The translations under genes were made by a program, and so were the position numbers. A DNA stretch of 64,000 bases from Lysobacterales bacterium 63-13 (GTDB taxonomy: Bacteria; Pseudomonadota; Gammaproteobacteria; Xanthomonadales; Rhodanobacteraceae). Under the pieces are notes generated by a model. That model made no database searches. It had not been told where the DNA came from and saw only the letters and a list, made by a program, of their open reading frames with translations. The stretch lies in contig MKWR01000015.1 in assembly GCA_001899855.1 (NCBI GenBank), forward strand, positions 1 through 64,000, in the 5' to 3' direction. Of the stretch, positions 26,047 through 35,297 are shown piece by piece. How positions within the stretch are numbered: position 1 is the first letter of the stretch; every line of letters starts with the position of its first letter.

Positions 26047-27987
26047 ATGAGCGTCATCGCTGAACCTGCGCCGCAACTGACCTTGCGCGCGATCCTGTTG
26101 TCGATCGTTCTGGTTGTCATCCTCGCCGCGGCGAATACCTACCTCGGCCTGTTTGCCGGCATGACCATCGCTTCGGCGATTCCGGCAGCGGTGGTGTCGA
26201 TGGCCGTGCTGCGCCTGCTCGGCGGTGGCGGCATCCTCGAAAACAACATCGTGCAGACCGGCGCGTCGGCGGGTTCGTCGATTGCCTCGGGGGTGATCTT
26301 CACGATCCCTGCCTTGGTCATCCTCGGCTACTGGCAGGAATTCGAGTATCAATGGGTGTTCGCGATCGCCGGACTCGGCGGCTTGCTCGGCGTGATCTTC
26401 TCGGTGCCGTTGCGACGCTCGCTGATTGTCGACCAGGGTCTGGCGTTCCCGGAAGGCAAGGCCGCGGCGGAAGTGCTGAAGACCGGCGAGAATCCGGCGC
26501 AAGGCGTGAAGGTGCTGGCGGTTGCCGCCTTGTTCGGCGCTTTTGCCAAGATCGGTGCGGCCAGCGGACTGCGCTTGTTTCCGGATACCGCAGCGGGCGC
26601 GACCTGGGTGGGCAAGGCGATTGCCTACATGGGTACCAATCTCTCCGCCGCCCTGCTCGGCGTCGGCTATATCGTCGGCCTCAATATCGGCATCGTCGTG
26701 CTCGCCGGGGCGATGATCGGCTGGAATATCGCCATTCCGATTTACAGCAGCTTCTTCCTGCAAACCGATCCCGCGCTTGCCGCGCAAATTGCAGCCGCCA
26801 GTGCGGAAGATGCGGCCTTCATGATCTGGTCGGCGCAGATCCGCTATCTCGGTGTCGGCGCGATGTTGATCGGCGGCATCTGGACGCTGATCTCGCTGCG
26901 CAAATCCCTGTTCTCGGGAATCAAGAGCGGTTTCGATGCCACCCGTTCCGGCGTCACCACGGTCGTTGCGCACAGCGAAAAAGACATCCCGATGAAGTAC
27001 ATCGCCATCGGCCTTGTCATCTTCACCCTGCCGCTGCTGTGGCTCTATCAAAGCATCGTGCAGCAGTGGGCGGTGAGCATTCCGATGACCGTGATCATGA
27101 TCGTCGCCGGCTTCCTGTTCGTCTCCGTGTCCGCGTACATGGCCGGCCTCGTCGGTTCATCGAACAATCCGGTTTCCGGCATCACCATTTCGACGATCCT
27201 GTTCGCCGCCTTGATCCTGGTGCTGCTGCTCGGTCGCGATTCGTCGATCGGCGCCGTTGCCGCGATCATGATCGGCGCGGTGGTCTGCTGCGCGGCCTGC
27301 ATCGGCGGCGACAACCTGCAGGATCTGAAATGCGGCCACATTGTCGGCGCGACGCCATGGAAGCAGCAGCTCATGCTGGCGATCGGCGCGGTGTCCTCGG
27401 CGCTGATCATGGCGCCGGTGTTGAACCTGTTGCTGCACGCCTACGGCATCGGCACGCCAACCGCCGAACATCCGAATCCGCTGCTTGCACCGCAGGCAAA
27501 CCTGATGGCTTCGGTGGCCACGGGCATCTTTGGCGGCGAGCTGCCATGGACGACGATCGGCATCGGCGCGGCAATTGGTGCCGCCATCATCATCTTTGAC
27601 CTGTGGCTGCAGGCCAGCGGCAGGAAATTCCGCGTTCCCGTGCTTGCCTGCGCCATCGGCATCTATCTGCCGATCGAACTGATGGTGCCGATCTTCCTCG
27701 GCGGCCTGCTCGCCCACATCGTCGAGCGCAAGATGGGTGGCGCAAGGAATGAAGAGGAACACGGCCAGATCCATCGCAAGGGCATGCTGTTCTCGGCCGG
27801 CCTGATCACCGGCGAAGCCTTGATGGGCATCTTCATCGCCATCCCGATCGTCATCACCGGCCGCGCCGACGTACTCGCCCTGCCCGAGAACATGCAGTTC
27901 GGCGGCTGGCTCGGCCTGCTCCTGCTCAGCGTCATCGCCTGGCTGCTGTTCCGCTACGCGACCAAGCCGGAAGAGAAAGCGCTGTAA
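26047..27987 (+). CDS. OPT-family oligopeptide transporter
   Basis: This 646-residue polytopic membrane protein of the OPT superfamily imports oligopeptides or metal chelates. About 15 membrane segments are visible. Family features include NTYLGLFAGMTIASAIPAAV at the N-terminus, NNIVQTGASAGSSIASGVIF, GLAFPEGKAAAEVLKTGE and SNNPVSGITISTILFAAL. GGGGAGA lies 7 bases before ATG 26047. Divergence from the POT gene suggests coordinated peptide uptake. The stop is followed within 20 bases by the left hairpin repeat of the DUF559 unit. Confidence 0.92.
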   Translation: MSVIAEPAPQLTLRAILLSIVLVVILAAANTYLGLFAGMTIASAIPAAVVSMAVLRLLGGGGILENNIVQTGASAGSSIASGVIFTIPALVILGYWQEFEYQWVFAIAGLGGLLGVIFSVPLRRSLIVDQGLAFPEGKAAAEVLKTGENPAQGVKVLAVAALFGAFAKIGAASGLRLFPDTAAGATWVGKAIAYMGTNLSAALLGVGYIVGLNIGIVVLAGAMIGWNIAIPIYSSFFLQTDPALAAQIAAASAEDAAFMIWSAQIRYLGVGAMLIGGIWTLISLRKSLFSGIKSGFDATRSGVTTVVAHSEKDIPMKYIAIGLVIFTLPLLWLYQSIVQQWAVSIPMTVIMIVAGFLFVSVSAYMAGLVGSSNNPVSGITISTILFAALILVLLLGRDSSIGAVAAIMIGAVVCCAACIGGDNLQDLKCGHIVGATPWKQQLMLAIGAVSSALIMAPVLNLLLHAYGIGTPTAEHPNPLLAPQANLMASVATGIFGGELPWTTIGIGAAIGAAIIIFDLWLQASGRKFRVPVLACAIGIYLPIELMVPIFLGGLLAHIVERKMGGARNEEEHGQIHRKGMLFSAGLITGEALMGIFIAIPIVITGRADVLALPENMQFGGWLGLLLLSVIAWLLFRYATKPEEKAL

Positions 27988-28006
27988 AGGCACAACCACG
28001 CATTCT

Positions 28007-28055
28007 CCCTTCTCCCATGAAGTGGGAGAAGGTGCCCGGAGGGCGGATGAGGGGC
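28007..28055 (-). repeat. Left flanking hairpin repeat
   Basis: On the minus strand this reads GCCCCTCATCCGCCCTCCGG, GCACCTTCTCCC, a 7-base loop, then GGGAGAAGGG. CTTCTCCC and GGGAGAAG form the stem. It begins 19 bases after the OPT stop and could double as its terminator. Confidence 0.75.
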
Positions 28056-28110
28056 ATTTGAACTTGATGACCCAAATGCCACGAATCAAACGTAAAGAAC
28101 GAGATTCAAG

Positions 28111-28527
28111 ATGTCGAGCGGCAATCATGTTGCAATTGCGCGCAAGTTGCGGACGACGATGACCGATGCTGAACGCATCCTCTGGTCACGCCTTCGAGAT
28201 CGAAGGCTCGAAGGATTCAAGTTCCGTCGGCAAGTGCCAATTTGAGAATTCGTTGTCGACTTTGCCTCTCTCGACTCCAAACTCATCGTGGAAGTCGATG
28301 GAGGTCATCATCTGGATGAGGAGGAATCTGATCTGCGGCGAACCAAGAGACTCTGCGAGCTCGGCTTCCGCGTGGTGCGATTCTGGAATGACGACGTCCT
28401 GACAAGAGCAGATGATGTCCTTGAGGCGATTCGCTTGGCTTCATCCGGGGTAGCCGAATCGAGCCAAGAGCCCCTCATCCGCCCTCCGGGCACCTTCTCC
28501 CGTGAACGGGAGAAGGGAACAAATTGA
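28111..28527 (+). pseudogene. DUF559 endonuclease, interrupted by an in-frame TGA
   Basis: The frame from ATG 28111 reads a standard DUF559/Vsr-like nuclease. It has [20 protein letters not shown] (predicted early Glu), FKFRRQVPI, then a TGA stop at 28243-28245, then EFVVDFASLDSKLIVEVDGG and VRFWNDDVL. Intact homologs usually have Gly at the stop position (PIGxFxVDF), so one GGA-to-TGA change explains the break. The stop separates the N-terminal helix from the D...E-x-D core. A GTG at 28288 could start a fragment, probably inactive. The last about 20 codons (PLIRPPGTFSREREKG) are translated from the right flanking repeat. Confidence 0.85.
28470..28517 (+). repeat. Right flanking hairpin repeat
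   Basis: Inverted copy of 28007-28055. The first 32 bases and last 10 bases are identical; only the hairpin loop differs (GTGAAC here versus 7 bases there). It overlaps the coding frame of the DUF559 pseudogene and precedes the stop of ppc on the other strand. Confidence 0.75.
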
Positions 28528-28553
28528 CTGGATGCTTCCGGGTGCGACGTATC

Positions 28554-31283
28554 TCACCCGGTATTCTGGATTCCCGCCGCGATGCCGTTGACCGTGGCGA
28601 TCAGGGCGTGCAACAGATCGTCGTCGTTGCGCTCGGTGGCGCGCCAGCGGCCCAGCAGGTCAACCTGGATGAGGCTGATCGGATCGACGTAGGGGTTGCG
28701 CAGGCGGATTGACTGGCGCAGGCGCAGATCGTGGGCCAGCAGTTCCTCTTCGGCTTTCAGATCAAGGATCGCGTTGCGCGTGCGTTCGAATTCGCTGCTG
28801 ATGTCGGCGAAGAAGGATTCATGCAAGTCGCCGGCAAGTCGCGAGTAGCGCTCGAAGATGGCGAGGTCGGATTTGGCCAGGACCATTTCCACATCATCGA
28901 CGAGCTGGGCGAAGAACGGCCAATCGCGGGTCATTTCGCTCATGGCTTCGCGGCCGTATGCCTCGATGCCGTGGGCAAGCCCACTGCCGACGCCGTACCA
29001 GCCGGTCATGGTGGAGCGGTTCTGCGACCAGGCGAACACCCAGGGAATCGCGCGCAGGTTTTCGACGCCGCCGCTGCCGCCACGCCTGGCCGGGCGTGAG
29101 CCGATGCGCAGGCGCTCGATGACGTCGATCGGCGTTGCCTTGCGGAAATATCCGGTGAAATCGGGGTTCTCGTGGACGAAGCCGCGATAGCGCGTGCGCG
29201 ATTCACTGGCAATCGCCGCCGCCATCGCCCGCCACTGCGCTTCGCGTGGTTCCGGCGGACGCGGACGCAGCGTCGCGCGCAGCACCGCGCCGGTCATCTG
29301 CTCGAGATTGCGCAGGGCCAGCGCACGGATGCCGTACTTGCGATGGATCACCTCGCCCTGCTCGGTCAGGCGCAAGACGCCATTTACCGAACCGCGCGGC
29401 GCGGCGATCACGGCGCGCTCGGCCTTGCCGCCGCCGCGGCTGGCCGAACCGCCGCGGCCATGGAAGAAGATGATGCGCACGCCGGATGCACTGGCCAGGC
29501 GGGTCAAGGAGATCTGCGTTTGCTGCAGGGCCCAGCGCGAGGCAACCAGGCCGCCATCCTTGGCGCTGTCGGAGTAGCCGAGCATGACCACCTGCGTGTT
29601 GCCGCGCGCGGCGAGATGCGCGCGATAGACGTCATCGGCAAACAATGCGGCAACCACGGCTTCGGCGGCATCGAGATCCGCAACGGTCTCGAACAGCGGC
29701 GCGACGTCGAGTGGCACCTGGCCGGCCGCGTCGACACAGCCGGCAATCCGCGCCAGCGCGAGCACGGCAAGGGCGTCGGCGGCACTGCGGCTCATGCTGA
29801 TGATGTACGGGCCGAACGCCTGCTCGCCGTAGCGCGGACGAAGTTGCGCGACCGTGCCGAACACGGCCAAGGTGCGCCGCGCAGTCTCGTCGTCGCACGC
29901 CATCACGCTGCCCGGATCGGCAAGCACGGCCTTGAGGCGGACGACGCGCTCATCGACCTCGCGCGTTGCCCAGTCCGCATCACCAAGCAGTGCGCCGAGG
30001 GCAAGATCGTGGATCGCCGAATCCTGGCGCAAGTCGAGGGTGGCCAGATGGAAACCAAAGGTCTCGGCACGGCGCAGCAATCGGCGTGCGGCAAACCAGC
30101 CGGCGTGCACGCCGCGGTTTTCCGCGAGGCTGGCAACGACGATGCGGATATCTCCGACAAACTCGGCAGCGTCGGCATAGCCGACTTCGCGGCCACGCTC
30201 GGTTTCGCCAAGGCGCGCGCGCACCAGTTTGAGGAATTGCCGGTAAGGCATGTCCTCGTGGCGCGTGCGCAGGCTTGCCGCGGCTTTCGGCAGCAAGGCC
30301 CGGTAGACCGCGGTGCGCGCCAGCAGATCGGCCGAACAGGCAACCCGCGACAGCGAATGGCTGAGCAGGCGGCCAAGTTGATAGACCTCTCGCCGGTACA
30401 AGGCGAGCACCTGCCGGCGCTGTGTTGCCAGGGTAGCGGCAATGGTCTCTGCGCCGACATTCGGATTGCCGTCCATGTCGCCGCCAACCCAGTTGCCGAA
30501 GCGCAGCAAGGTCGGCATATCGAATCCGCGTGATTCGGTACCGAGCGCATCGGCGAGGACTTCGTGGAAAACCGGCACCACGCGATAGAGCACGTCGGTC
30601 AGGTAAAAATCGACATTTTCCAGTTCATCGGCGATGCTCGGCTTGTCGAGGGCGAACTCGGCGGTTTGCCAGGCCGCGGTCAAGGCCATGCGCATGCGTT
30701 CGAGATCGGCGCGCCGCTCGACCGGCGTACGCCCGCGATCGATGTCGGCAACCAGGGCGCGCACGACCTCGGTTTCCTTTTCCAGCAGGGCGCGGCGTAC
30801 TGCCTCGGTTGGATGCGCGGTGAACACCGGCTCGATGCGCAGTCGAGCAAGGCAGGCACGCAGCTCGTCTTCGCTGGTGCCGCTCGCACGCAGCTTGCCG
30901 ATGGCATCGCGCAGGCCACCCGGCTGCGGCGCGCCATCGGCCATTTCGTACTCGCGGCGGCGACGGATGCGATGCACGCGTTCGGCCACGTTTACGGCCT
31001 GGAAATAAGTGGAGAATGCGCGCACCAGGGCGGTCGCGTGGGCGACATCGACGCCGGACAATTCGCCCTGCATCGCTTCGGTGCCGGTAGCCGATTCACG
31101 TCGCCGGATCGCTTCGATGCGGATGCGTTCGACTTCGTCGAGAAAGGCCTGACCCTCCTGTTCGGCGAGGATTTCACCGACCAGCGAACCGACCCGGTTC
31201 ACATCATCACGTAGCGCTTTGTCGGTATCCGGAAGGTCGATCGAACGCAGGCTGTCTGCGGCATGGCTGGCAGGATGGGTCAT
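28554..31283 (-). CDS. ppc: Phosphoenolpyruvate carboxylase
   Basis: This 909-residue enzyme makes oxaloacetate from phosphoenolpyruvate and bicarbonate, refilling the citrate cycle. Conserved features include FTAHPTEAVRR (catalytic His), LGYSDSAKDGG, the glycine loop FFHGRGGSASRGGG and the invariant C-terminal QNTG. Length fits the bacterial family (about 880-950). The start is ATG 31283. The gene is single and ends close to the repeat-flanked DUF559 unit. Activity in this family is commonly controlled by acetyl-CoA and aspartate, which sequence alone cannot confirm. Confidence 0.97.
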   Translation of the reverse strand: MTHPASHAADSLRSIDLPDTDKALRDDVNRVGSLVGEILAEQEGQAFLDEVERIRIEAIRRRESATGTEAMQGELSGVDVAHATALVRAFSTYFQAVNVAERVHRIRRRREYEMADGAPQPGGLRDAIGKLRASGTSEDELRACLARLRIEPVFTAHPTEAVRRALLEKETEVVRALVADIDRGRTPVERRADLERMRMALTAAWQTAEFALDKPSIADELENVDFYLTDVLYRVVPVFHEVLADALGTESRGFDMPTLLRFGNWVGGDMDGNPNVGAETIAATLATQRRQVLALYRREVYQLGRLLSHSLSRVACSADLLARTAVYRALLPKAAASLRTRHEDMPYRQFLKLVRARLGETERGREVGYADAAEFVGDIRIVVASLAENRGVHAGWFAARRLLRRAETFGFHLATLDLRQDSAIHDLALGALLGDADWATREVDERVVRLKAVLADPGSVMACDDETARRTLAVFGTVAQLRPRYGEQAFGPYIISMSRSAADALAVLALARIAGCVDAAGQVPLDVAPLFETVADLDAAEAVVAALFADDVYRAHLAARGNTQVVMLGYSDSAKDGGLVASRWALQQTQISLTRLASASGVRIIFFHGRGGSASRGGGKAERAVIAAPRGSVNGVLRLTEQGEVIHRKYGIRALALRNLEQMTGAVLRATLRPRPPEPREAQWRAMAAAIASESRTRYRGFVHENPDFTGYFRKATPIDVIERLRIGSRPARRGGSGGVENLRAIPWVFAWSQNRSTMTGWYGVGSGLAHGIEAYGREAMSEMTRDWPFFAQLVDDVEMVLAKSDLAIFERYSRLAGDLHESFFADISSEFERTRNAILDLKAEEELLAHDLRLRQSIRLRNPYVDPISLIQVDLLGRWRATERNDDDLLHALIATVNGIAAGIQNTG

Positions 31284-31354
31284 CCATGGAGCCTACCGCG
31301 TTGCACGCCATGACGACAGGCGCGCCGCGCTTTCGACCCCCGATTCCCGACTTC

Positions 31355-32935
31355 TCAGCCCCGCGATGCGCGCGATTTCAGCCACGCCGCGTATTCATCC
31401 AGGTCGCCCTTGAACTCCTCGACCTTGCCGTCGCTGACGCGCCAGAAGGTTTCGCAGACCAGTCCGATCAGGTGGCGATCGTGCGAGACCATGACGATTG
31501 CGCCGGGGAAGATGCTCAGCGCCTCGGCCAGTGCCTCGCGCATTTCCAGATCGAGATGGTTGGTCGGTTCGTCAAGAAGCAGCACGTTGGGCTTGCGCCA
31601 GGCGATCAAGGCCAGCGCCAGGCGTGCGCGTTCGCCGCCGGAGAAGCCATCAACATTCTCGAAGGCGCGATTGCCGGCGAAATTCCAGCGGCCGAGGAAG
31701 TCGCGGAACTCCTGCACGCTTGCACCCGGGGCGATGTCGCGCAGGTGCTCGATCGGCGACTGGCCTTCGTGCAGCGACTCGACCGTGTGCTGGGCGAAGT
31801 AGCCAAGCTCCATGTCCGGATGCACGCTGCGTTCGCCGGCGAGGATCGGCAGTTCGCCGACGAGGGTCTTGACCAGGGTCGACTTGCCGGCGCCATTCGG
31901 GCCAAGCAAGCCGATGCGATCCCCCGCTTCGAGGCCAAAACCGACCTTGCCGAGGATCCTGATGTCGCCGTAACCGGCGTCGACCTTGTTGAGCCGGGTC
32001 AGCGAATTCGGCAACTTGACCGGATCGGCGAAGTTGATGCGGATCTCGCGTTCCGCGCGTACCGCTTCGGTTCCGGCCAGCTTGGCCAGGCGCTTGACCC
32101 GCGACTGCGCCTGCTTGGCTTTCGCCGCCGAGGCCTTGAAGCGGTCGATGAACGATTGCAGGTGGGCGCGCTCGGCCTGCTCCTTCTCGAAGGCGATCTG
32201 CTGCTGGCGCAACTGCTCGGAGCGCTGGCGCTCGAAGCTGGTGTAGTCGCCGGTGTAGAGCCTGGCCGTGCCGTCGTGCAGATGCAGCATGTGCGTGCCG
32301 ACGCCATCGAGGAACTCGCGATCGTGCGAGATCATCATCAGCATGCCCGGATACTTGAGCAGCCATTGTTCCAGCCAGAGCACGGCATCGAGGTCGAGAT
32401 GGTTGGTCGGCTCGTCGAGCAGGAGCAGGTCGCTCGGCATCATCAGCGCACGAGCGAGATTCAGGCGCACGCGCCAGCCACCGGAGAACTCCGATACCGC
32501 GCGCTGGTGCGTATCGGGCGGAAAGCCAAGCCCGTGCAGCAACTTGCCGGCACGCGCGGTGGCGTCGTAACCGTTGATCTCGGCCATCTTCTGGTGCGCG
32601 GCGGCAACCGCATCCCAATCCTCGGCAGCCATTGCGGCTTCCTCGGCCATCAGCACCGCGTGCACTTCGGTGTCGCCGGAGACGACGAAATCAATGGCCG
32701 CATCCGGCAACGAGGGTGTTTCCTGGGCGACGCTGGCGATGCGCAGCTTCGGCGATTTTTCCAGATCCCCGGAATCCGCCTCGATCTCGCCAAGGATGGC
32801 CGCGAACAGGCTGGTCTTGCCGCAGCCATTGCGACCGACCACGCCGACACGCCAGCCGGCATGCAGGGCGATGTCGACCTTGGACAGGAGCAGGCGTTCG
32901 CCGCGCCGCAGGGCGAAATTGCGAAAGGAGATCAT
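31355..32935 (-). CDS. ABC-F ATPase (YheS-like)
   Basis: This 526-residue soluble protein has two ABC ATPase domains. Walker A motifs are GRNGCGKTS and GPNGAGKST, signatures are FSGGWR and FSGGERARLAL, and LLLDEPTNHLDL occurs twice. Between them lies a long charged linker (FEKEQAERAHLQSFIDRFKA), the P-site tRNA interaction motif of the ABC-F family. Such proteins bind the ribosomal E site and relieve stalls or protect from drugs. The linker and Lys/Ala-rich tail resemble YheS. ATG 32935 with AAAGGAG upstream is preferred over the longer frame. Confidence 0.93.
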   Translation of the reverse strand: MISFRNFALRRGERLLLSKVDIALHAGWRVGVVGRNGCGKTSLFAAILGEIEADSGDLEKSPKLRIASVAQETPSLPDAAIDFVVSGDTEVHAVLMAEEAAMAAEDWDAVAAAHQKMAEINGYDATARAGKLLHGLGFPPDTHQRAVSEFSGGWRVRLNLARALMMPSDLLLLDEPTNHLDLDAVLWLEQWLLKYPGMLMMISHDREFLDGVGTHMLHLHDGTARLYTGDYTSFERQRSEQLRQQQIAFEKEQAERAHLQSFIDRFKASAAKAKQAQSRVKRLAKLAGTEAVRAEREIRINFADPVKLPNSLTRLNKVDAGYGDIRILGKVGFGLEAGDRIGLLGPNGAGKSTLVKTLVGELPILAGERSVHPDMELGYFAQHTVESLHEGQSPIEHLRDIAPGASVQEFRDFLGRWNFAGNRAFENVDGFSGGERARLALALIAWRKPNVLLLDEPTNHLDLEMREALAEALSIFPGAIVMVSHDRHLIGLVCETFWRVSDGKVEEFKGDLDEYAAWLKSRASRG

Positions 32936-33096
32936 GCGAGTTGTTCCGGAGTGATGTGGCGGCGCTTGTGCGGGATCGAAAACACCGCGCACGAGGCAAT
33001 GCAGCCGCGCATTGTACGGCAAGCCAACACCGAAGCAGAAACGCGGGAACGGCCATCGGAATCCGCGCCGCTTGCACGAGGCCTTCGCCGGTGCCG

Positions 33097-34098
33097 CTAC
33101 TCCGGATATTCCGGCTTCTGCTCGCGGGCGAGCAAGGCGTGCAGGCCCTCTTCGGGGGTCATGTCCTCATGCAGCACATGCTGCACATGCTCGGCGATCG
33201 GCAGTTCGATGCCGACGCGGCGGGCGAGGCGGACGACCTCATCGACAGTGACGATGCTCTCCACCACCTGGCCGATCCCGGCGACCGCTTGCGAAAGCGG
33301 CACGCCGCGACCCAGGGCAATGCCAAGGCGGCGGTTGCGCGAGAGGTCACCGGTGCAGGTCAGCACCAGGTCACCCAGTCCGGCCAGGCCCATCAGGGTT
33401 TCGGCCTTGGCTCCGAGCGCCGTGCCCAGGCGCAGGATCTCGTTCATGCCGCGGGTGATCAGGCCGGCGCGCGCATTCAGGCCAAGCTGCATGCCGTCGG
33501 CAACCCCGGTGGCCACGGCGAGGACGTTCTTCATCGCCCCGCCGAGCTCGGCACCGAGGATGTCGTTGCCGGTGTAGGCGCGAAAGGTCGGTGCATGCAG
33601 CAGCCGGGCCAGGCGCTGGGCGAAGGCGTCATCGTTGGACTGCACGGTCAAGGCGGTCGGCAGGCCCTGGGCAACTTCCTGGGCAAACGAAGGCCCGGTA
33701 ACCACGGCGGCCGGATGATCGGGCAGGCGTTCCTCGACAAGTTCATGCAGGAAGCGGCCCGATCCGGGATCAAAGCCCTTGGTCGCCCAGGCAATGCCGG
33801 CAGCAGGCGCAACCCACGGCGTGATCTCGTCGAGCAGGTCGCGGAAGGCGTGGCTCGGCACCGAAATGAGGACGATCGCGGCATCGCGCACGCAGGTTTC
33901 GAGGACGCCGCTGATGCCCAGCGCATCCGGAAATTTCATTTCAGGCAGGTAACGCGTGTTCGCGCGCGCCGTGGCCATGTCGACCACGGCCTGCGGCGAG
34001 CGCCCCCACAAGGTGGTGGGGACGCCGTTTCGCGCCAGCAGCACGGCCAGCGCCGTGCCCCACGAACCGGCGCCGAGGACCGCAACCGGTGTGTTCAT
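33097..34098 (-). CDS. gpsA: Glycerol-3-phosphate dehydrogenase [NAD(P)+]
   Basis: This 333-residue cytoplasmic enzyme reduces dihydroxyacetone phosphate to sn-glycerol-3-phosphate for phospholipid synthesis. The Rossmann motif [19 protein letters not shown] is at residues 6-24. Also visible are [21 protein letters not shown], the catalytic-Lys block [18 protein letters not shown] and [13 protein letters not shown]. Its ATG lies 4 bases downstream of the secB stop, matching the conserved secB-gpsA order of Gammaproteobacteria. It ends before the ABC-F gene with no obvious terminator. Confidence 0.97.
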   Translation of the reverse strand: MNTPVAVLGAGSWGTALAVLLARNGVPTTLWGRSPQAVVDMATARANTRYLPEMKFPDALGISGVLETCVRDAAIVLISVPSHAFRDLLDEITPWVAPAAGIAWATKGFDPGSGRFLHELVEERLPDHPAAVVTGPSFAQEVAQGLPTALTVQSNDDAFAQRLARLLHAPTFRAYTGNDILGAELGGAMKNVLAVATGVADGMQLGLNARAGLITRGMNEILRLGTALGAKAETLMGLAGLGDLVLTCTGDLSRNRRLGIALGRGVPLSQAVAGIGQVVESIVTVDEVVRLARRVGIELPIAEHVQHVLHEDMTPEEGLHALLAREQKPEYPE

Positions 34099-34102
34099 CG
34101 AC

Positions 34103-34606
34103 TCAGGAGTTCAGGGTCGGGCTTTGTGCCGGCGCTTCGACGCGGCGGCGTTGCTGCTCGGCGTAGATCGCATCGAAGTTGATCGGCTGCAGGAACAACG
34201 GCGGGAATCCGCCACCCTGGACCAGGTCGGAAACGATCTGGCGCACGTACGGAAACAGCACGTTCGGGCAATAGGTGGCCAGCACGGCTTCCTGCGAGGC
34301 GGCATCGAAGCCGGCCACGCCAAAGATGCCCGCCTGGTGAACTTCGGCGAGATAGGCGGTATTTTCTTCGATCTTGCAGGTAACGGTCACGCTGAGGACG
34401 ACTTCATATACCGATTCCGCAAGCGTGTTGACGCGCTGGCTGAGGTTCAGTTCGACCGCCGGCTGACCCTGCAGCTGGAACACGTTGGGAGCGTTCGGCA
34501 CCTCGAAGGAAATGTCCTTGGTGTAGATCTTCTGCAGATTGAGCTGGGCCTGGTTGGCCTCGGCAGCGGGATTGGCCGCGCCGTTTGCGGGGGAATTCTC
34601 AGCCAT
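34103..34606 (-). CDS. secB: Protein-export chaperone SecB
   Basis: This 167-residue chaperone holds secretory proteins unfolded and delivers them to SecA. Family motifs are [35 protein letters not shown] and FGVAGFDA. The segment [20 protein letters not shown] and the ending [15 protein letters not shown] are diagnostic. ATG 34606 begins the typical Ala/Asn-rich leader. It sits between a membrane-anchored rhodanese gene (105 bases upstream) and gpsA (4 bases downstream). Confidence 0.97.
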   Translation of the reverse strand: MAENSPANGAANPAAEANQAQLNLQKIYTKDISFEVPNAPNVFQLQGQPAVELNLSQRVNTLAESVYEVVLSVTVTCKIEENTAYLAEVHQAGIFGVAGFDAASQEAVLATYCPNVLFPYVRQIVSDLVQGGGFPPLFLQPINFDAIYAEQQRRRVEAPAQSPTLNS

Positions 34607-34710
34607 GTTGCGTTTGCTCCGGAAATCGATGGAAAAAAGGGCACGGATTATCCCATGCCATGGGTATCAACGCACGCGGCGGCGCGGCGTGCCGCGGTTT
34701 GTCGGGCAGA

Positions 34711-35160
34711 TCAGCTGGCGCTGCGGCCCTTGACCAGGGGCAGTTGTGCCTCGACCCAGGTGCGCAGGCCGCCATCGAGGGTGTAGACGTCGCTGAAGCC
34801 GGCCTTCTTCAGGCGCTTGGCCGCCACGCCGGCGGATTGCCCGGTCTTGCAATAGACCGCCACCGGCAAGGCCTTGGCCTTGGCCAGCTCCTTGCTCTCG
34901 GGGTCGAACTGGCTCATGGCGACGTGGCGCGCACCCGGCACGTGGCCTTTTTCGTAATCCTGGATGCTCGAGACATCGATGAGCAAGGCATTGTCGCGAT
35001 TGATCAGCTGGGTCAGGCCGGCCGGTGTCAACGCCTTGTAGCCGCGCGTGAGGCGACTGAACTCACCGGCGATCACCGCCGCCAACACGCCAAGGAAGCC
35101 AAACGAAAGGAAGGGATGATTGCCGATGAACTCGGGCAGACGCTGCAGGATTTCGGACAC
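34711..35160 (-). CDS. Membrane-anchored rhodanese domain protein
   Basis: This protein of about 149 residues has one N-terminal membrane helix (LSFGFLGVLAAVIAGEF) and a single rhodanese domain. The active-site loop is YCKTGQSAG, so the persulfide-forming Cys is present; LLIDVSSIQDYEKGHVPGA is the CH2-type N-terminal motif. It likely transfers sulfane sulfur at the inner membrane. The start is unclear: GTG 35160 (VSEILQRL) is chosen, GTG 35187 is possible, and no ATG precedes the helix closely. It heads the rhodanese-secB-gpsA series, an arrangement seen in related genomes. Confidence 0.85.
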   Translation of the reverse strand: MSEILQRLPEFIGNHPFLSFGFLGVLAAVIAGEFSRLTRGYKALTPAGLTQLINRDNALLIDVSSIQDYEKGHVPGARHVAMSQFDPESKELAKAKALPVAVYCKTGQSAGVAAKRLKKAGFSDVYTLDGGLRTWVEAQLPLVKGRSAS

Positions 35161-35297
35161 GATGGGGATTGGCCTGATGGTGCGCACACGCCGTGCGCCG
35201 GGATGAAGTGGGCGCCGATTGTCCGTGCTCAAGGCTTGGCTGGCAAATCCGCCCCGATCCGTGGACACGCAGCACTGTGCGCGCAAACCGGTTCCGC

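Larger units (their letters stand above)
28007..28517. mobile_element. DUF559 unit flanked by inverted hairpin repeats
   Basis: Two inverted copies of a 48-49-base hairpin element bracket a DUF559 endonuclease pseudogene. Excluding the hairpin loops, 42 of 42 aligned bases agree: the first 32 and last 10 of each copy. The right copy lies inside the 3' end of the nuclease reading frame. The arrangement suggests a mobilised unit or a nuclease tied to this repeat family, with no transposase. Target-site duplications were not resolved. Confidence 0.5.

Noticed and set aside
23903-26050. Long plus-strand frame (715 codons) across the methyltransferase and POT genes
   Set aside because: Gln/His/Arg-rich composition typical of an antisense shadow; the minus-strand genes are unambiguous.
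31337-31352. Third full copy of the GGGATTCG inverted repeat
   Set aside because: Only one arm (CCCCGATTCCCGA-like) is visible here, so it is at most a half copy.
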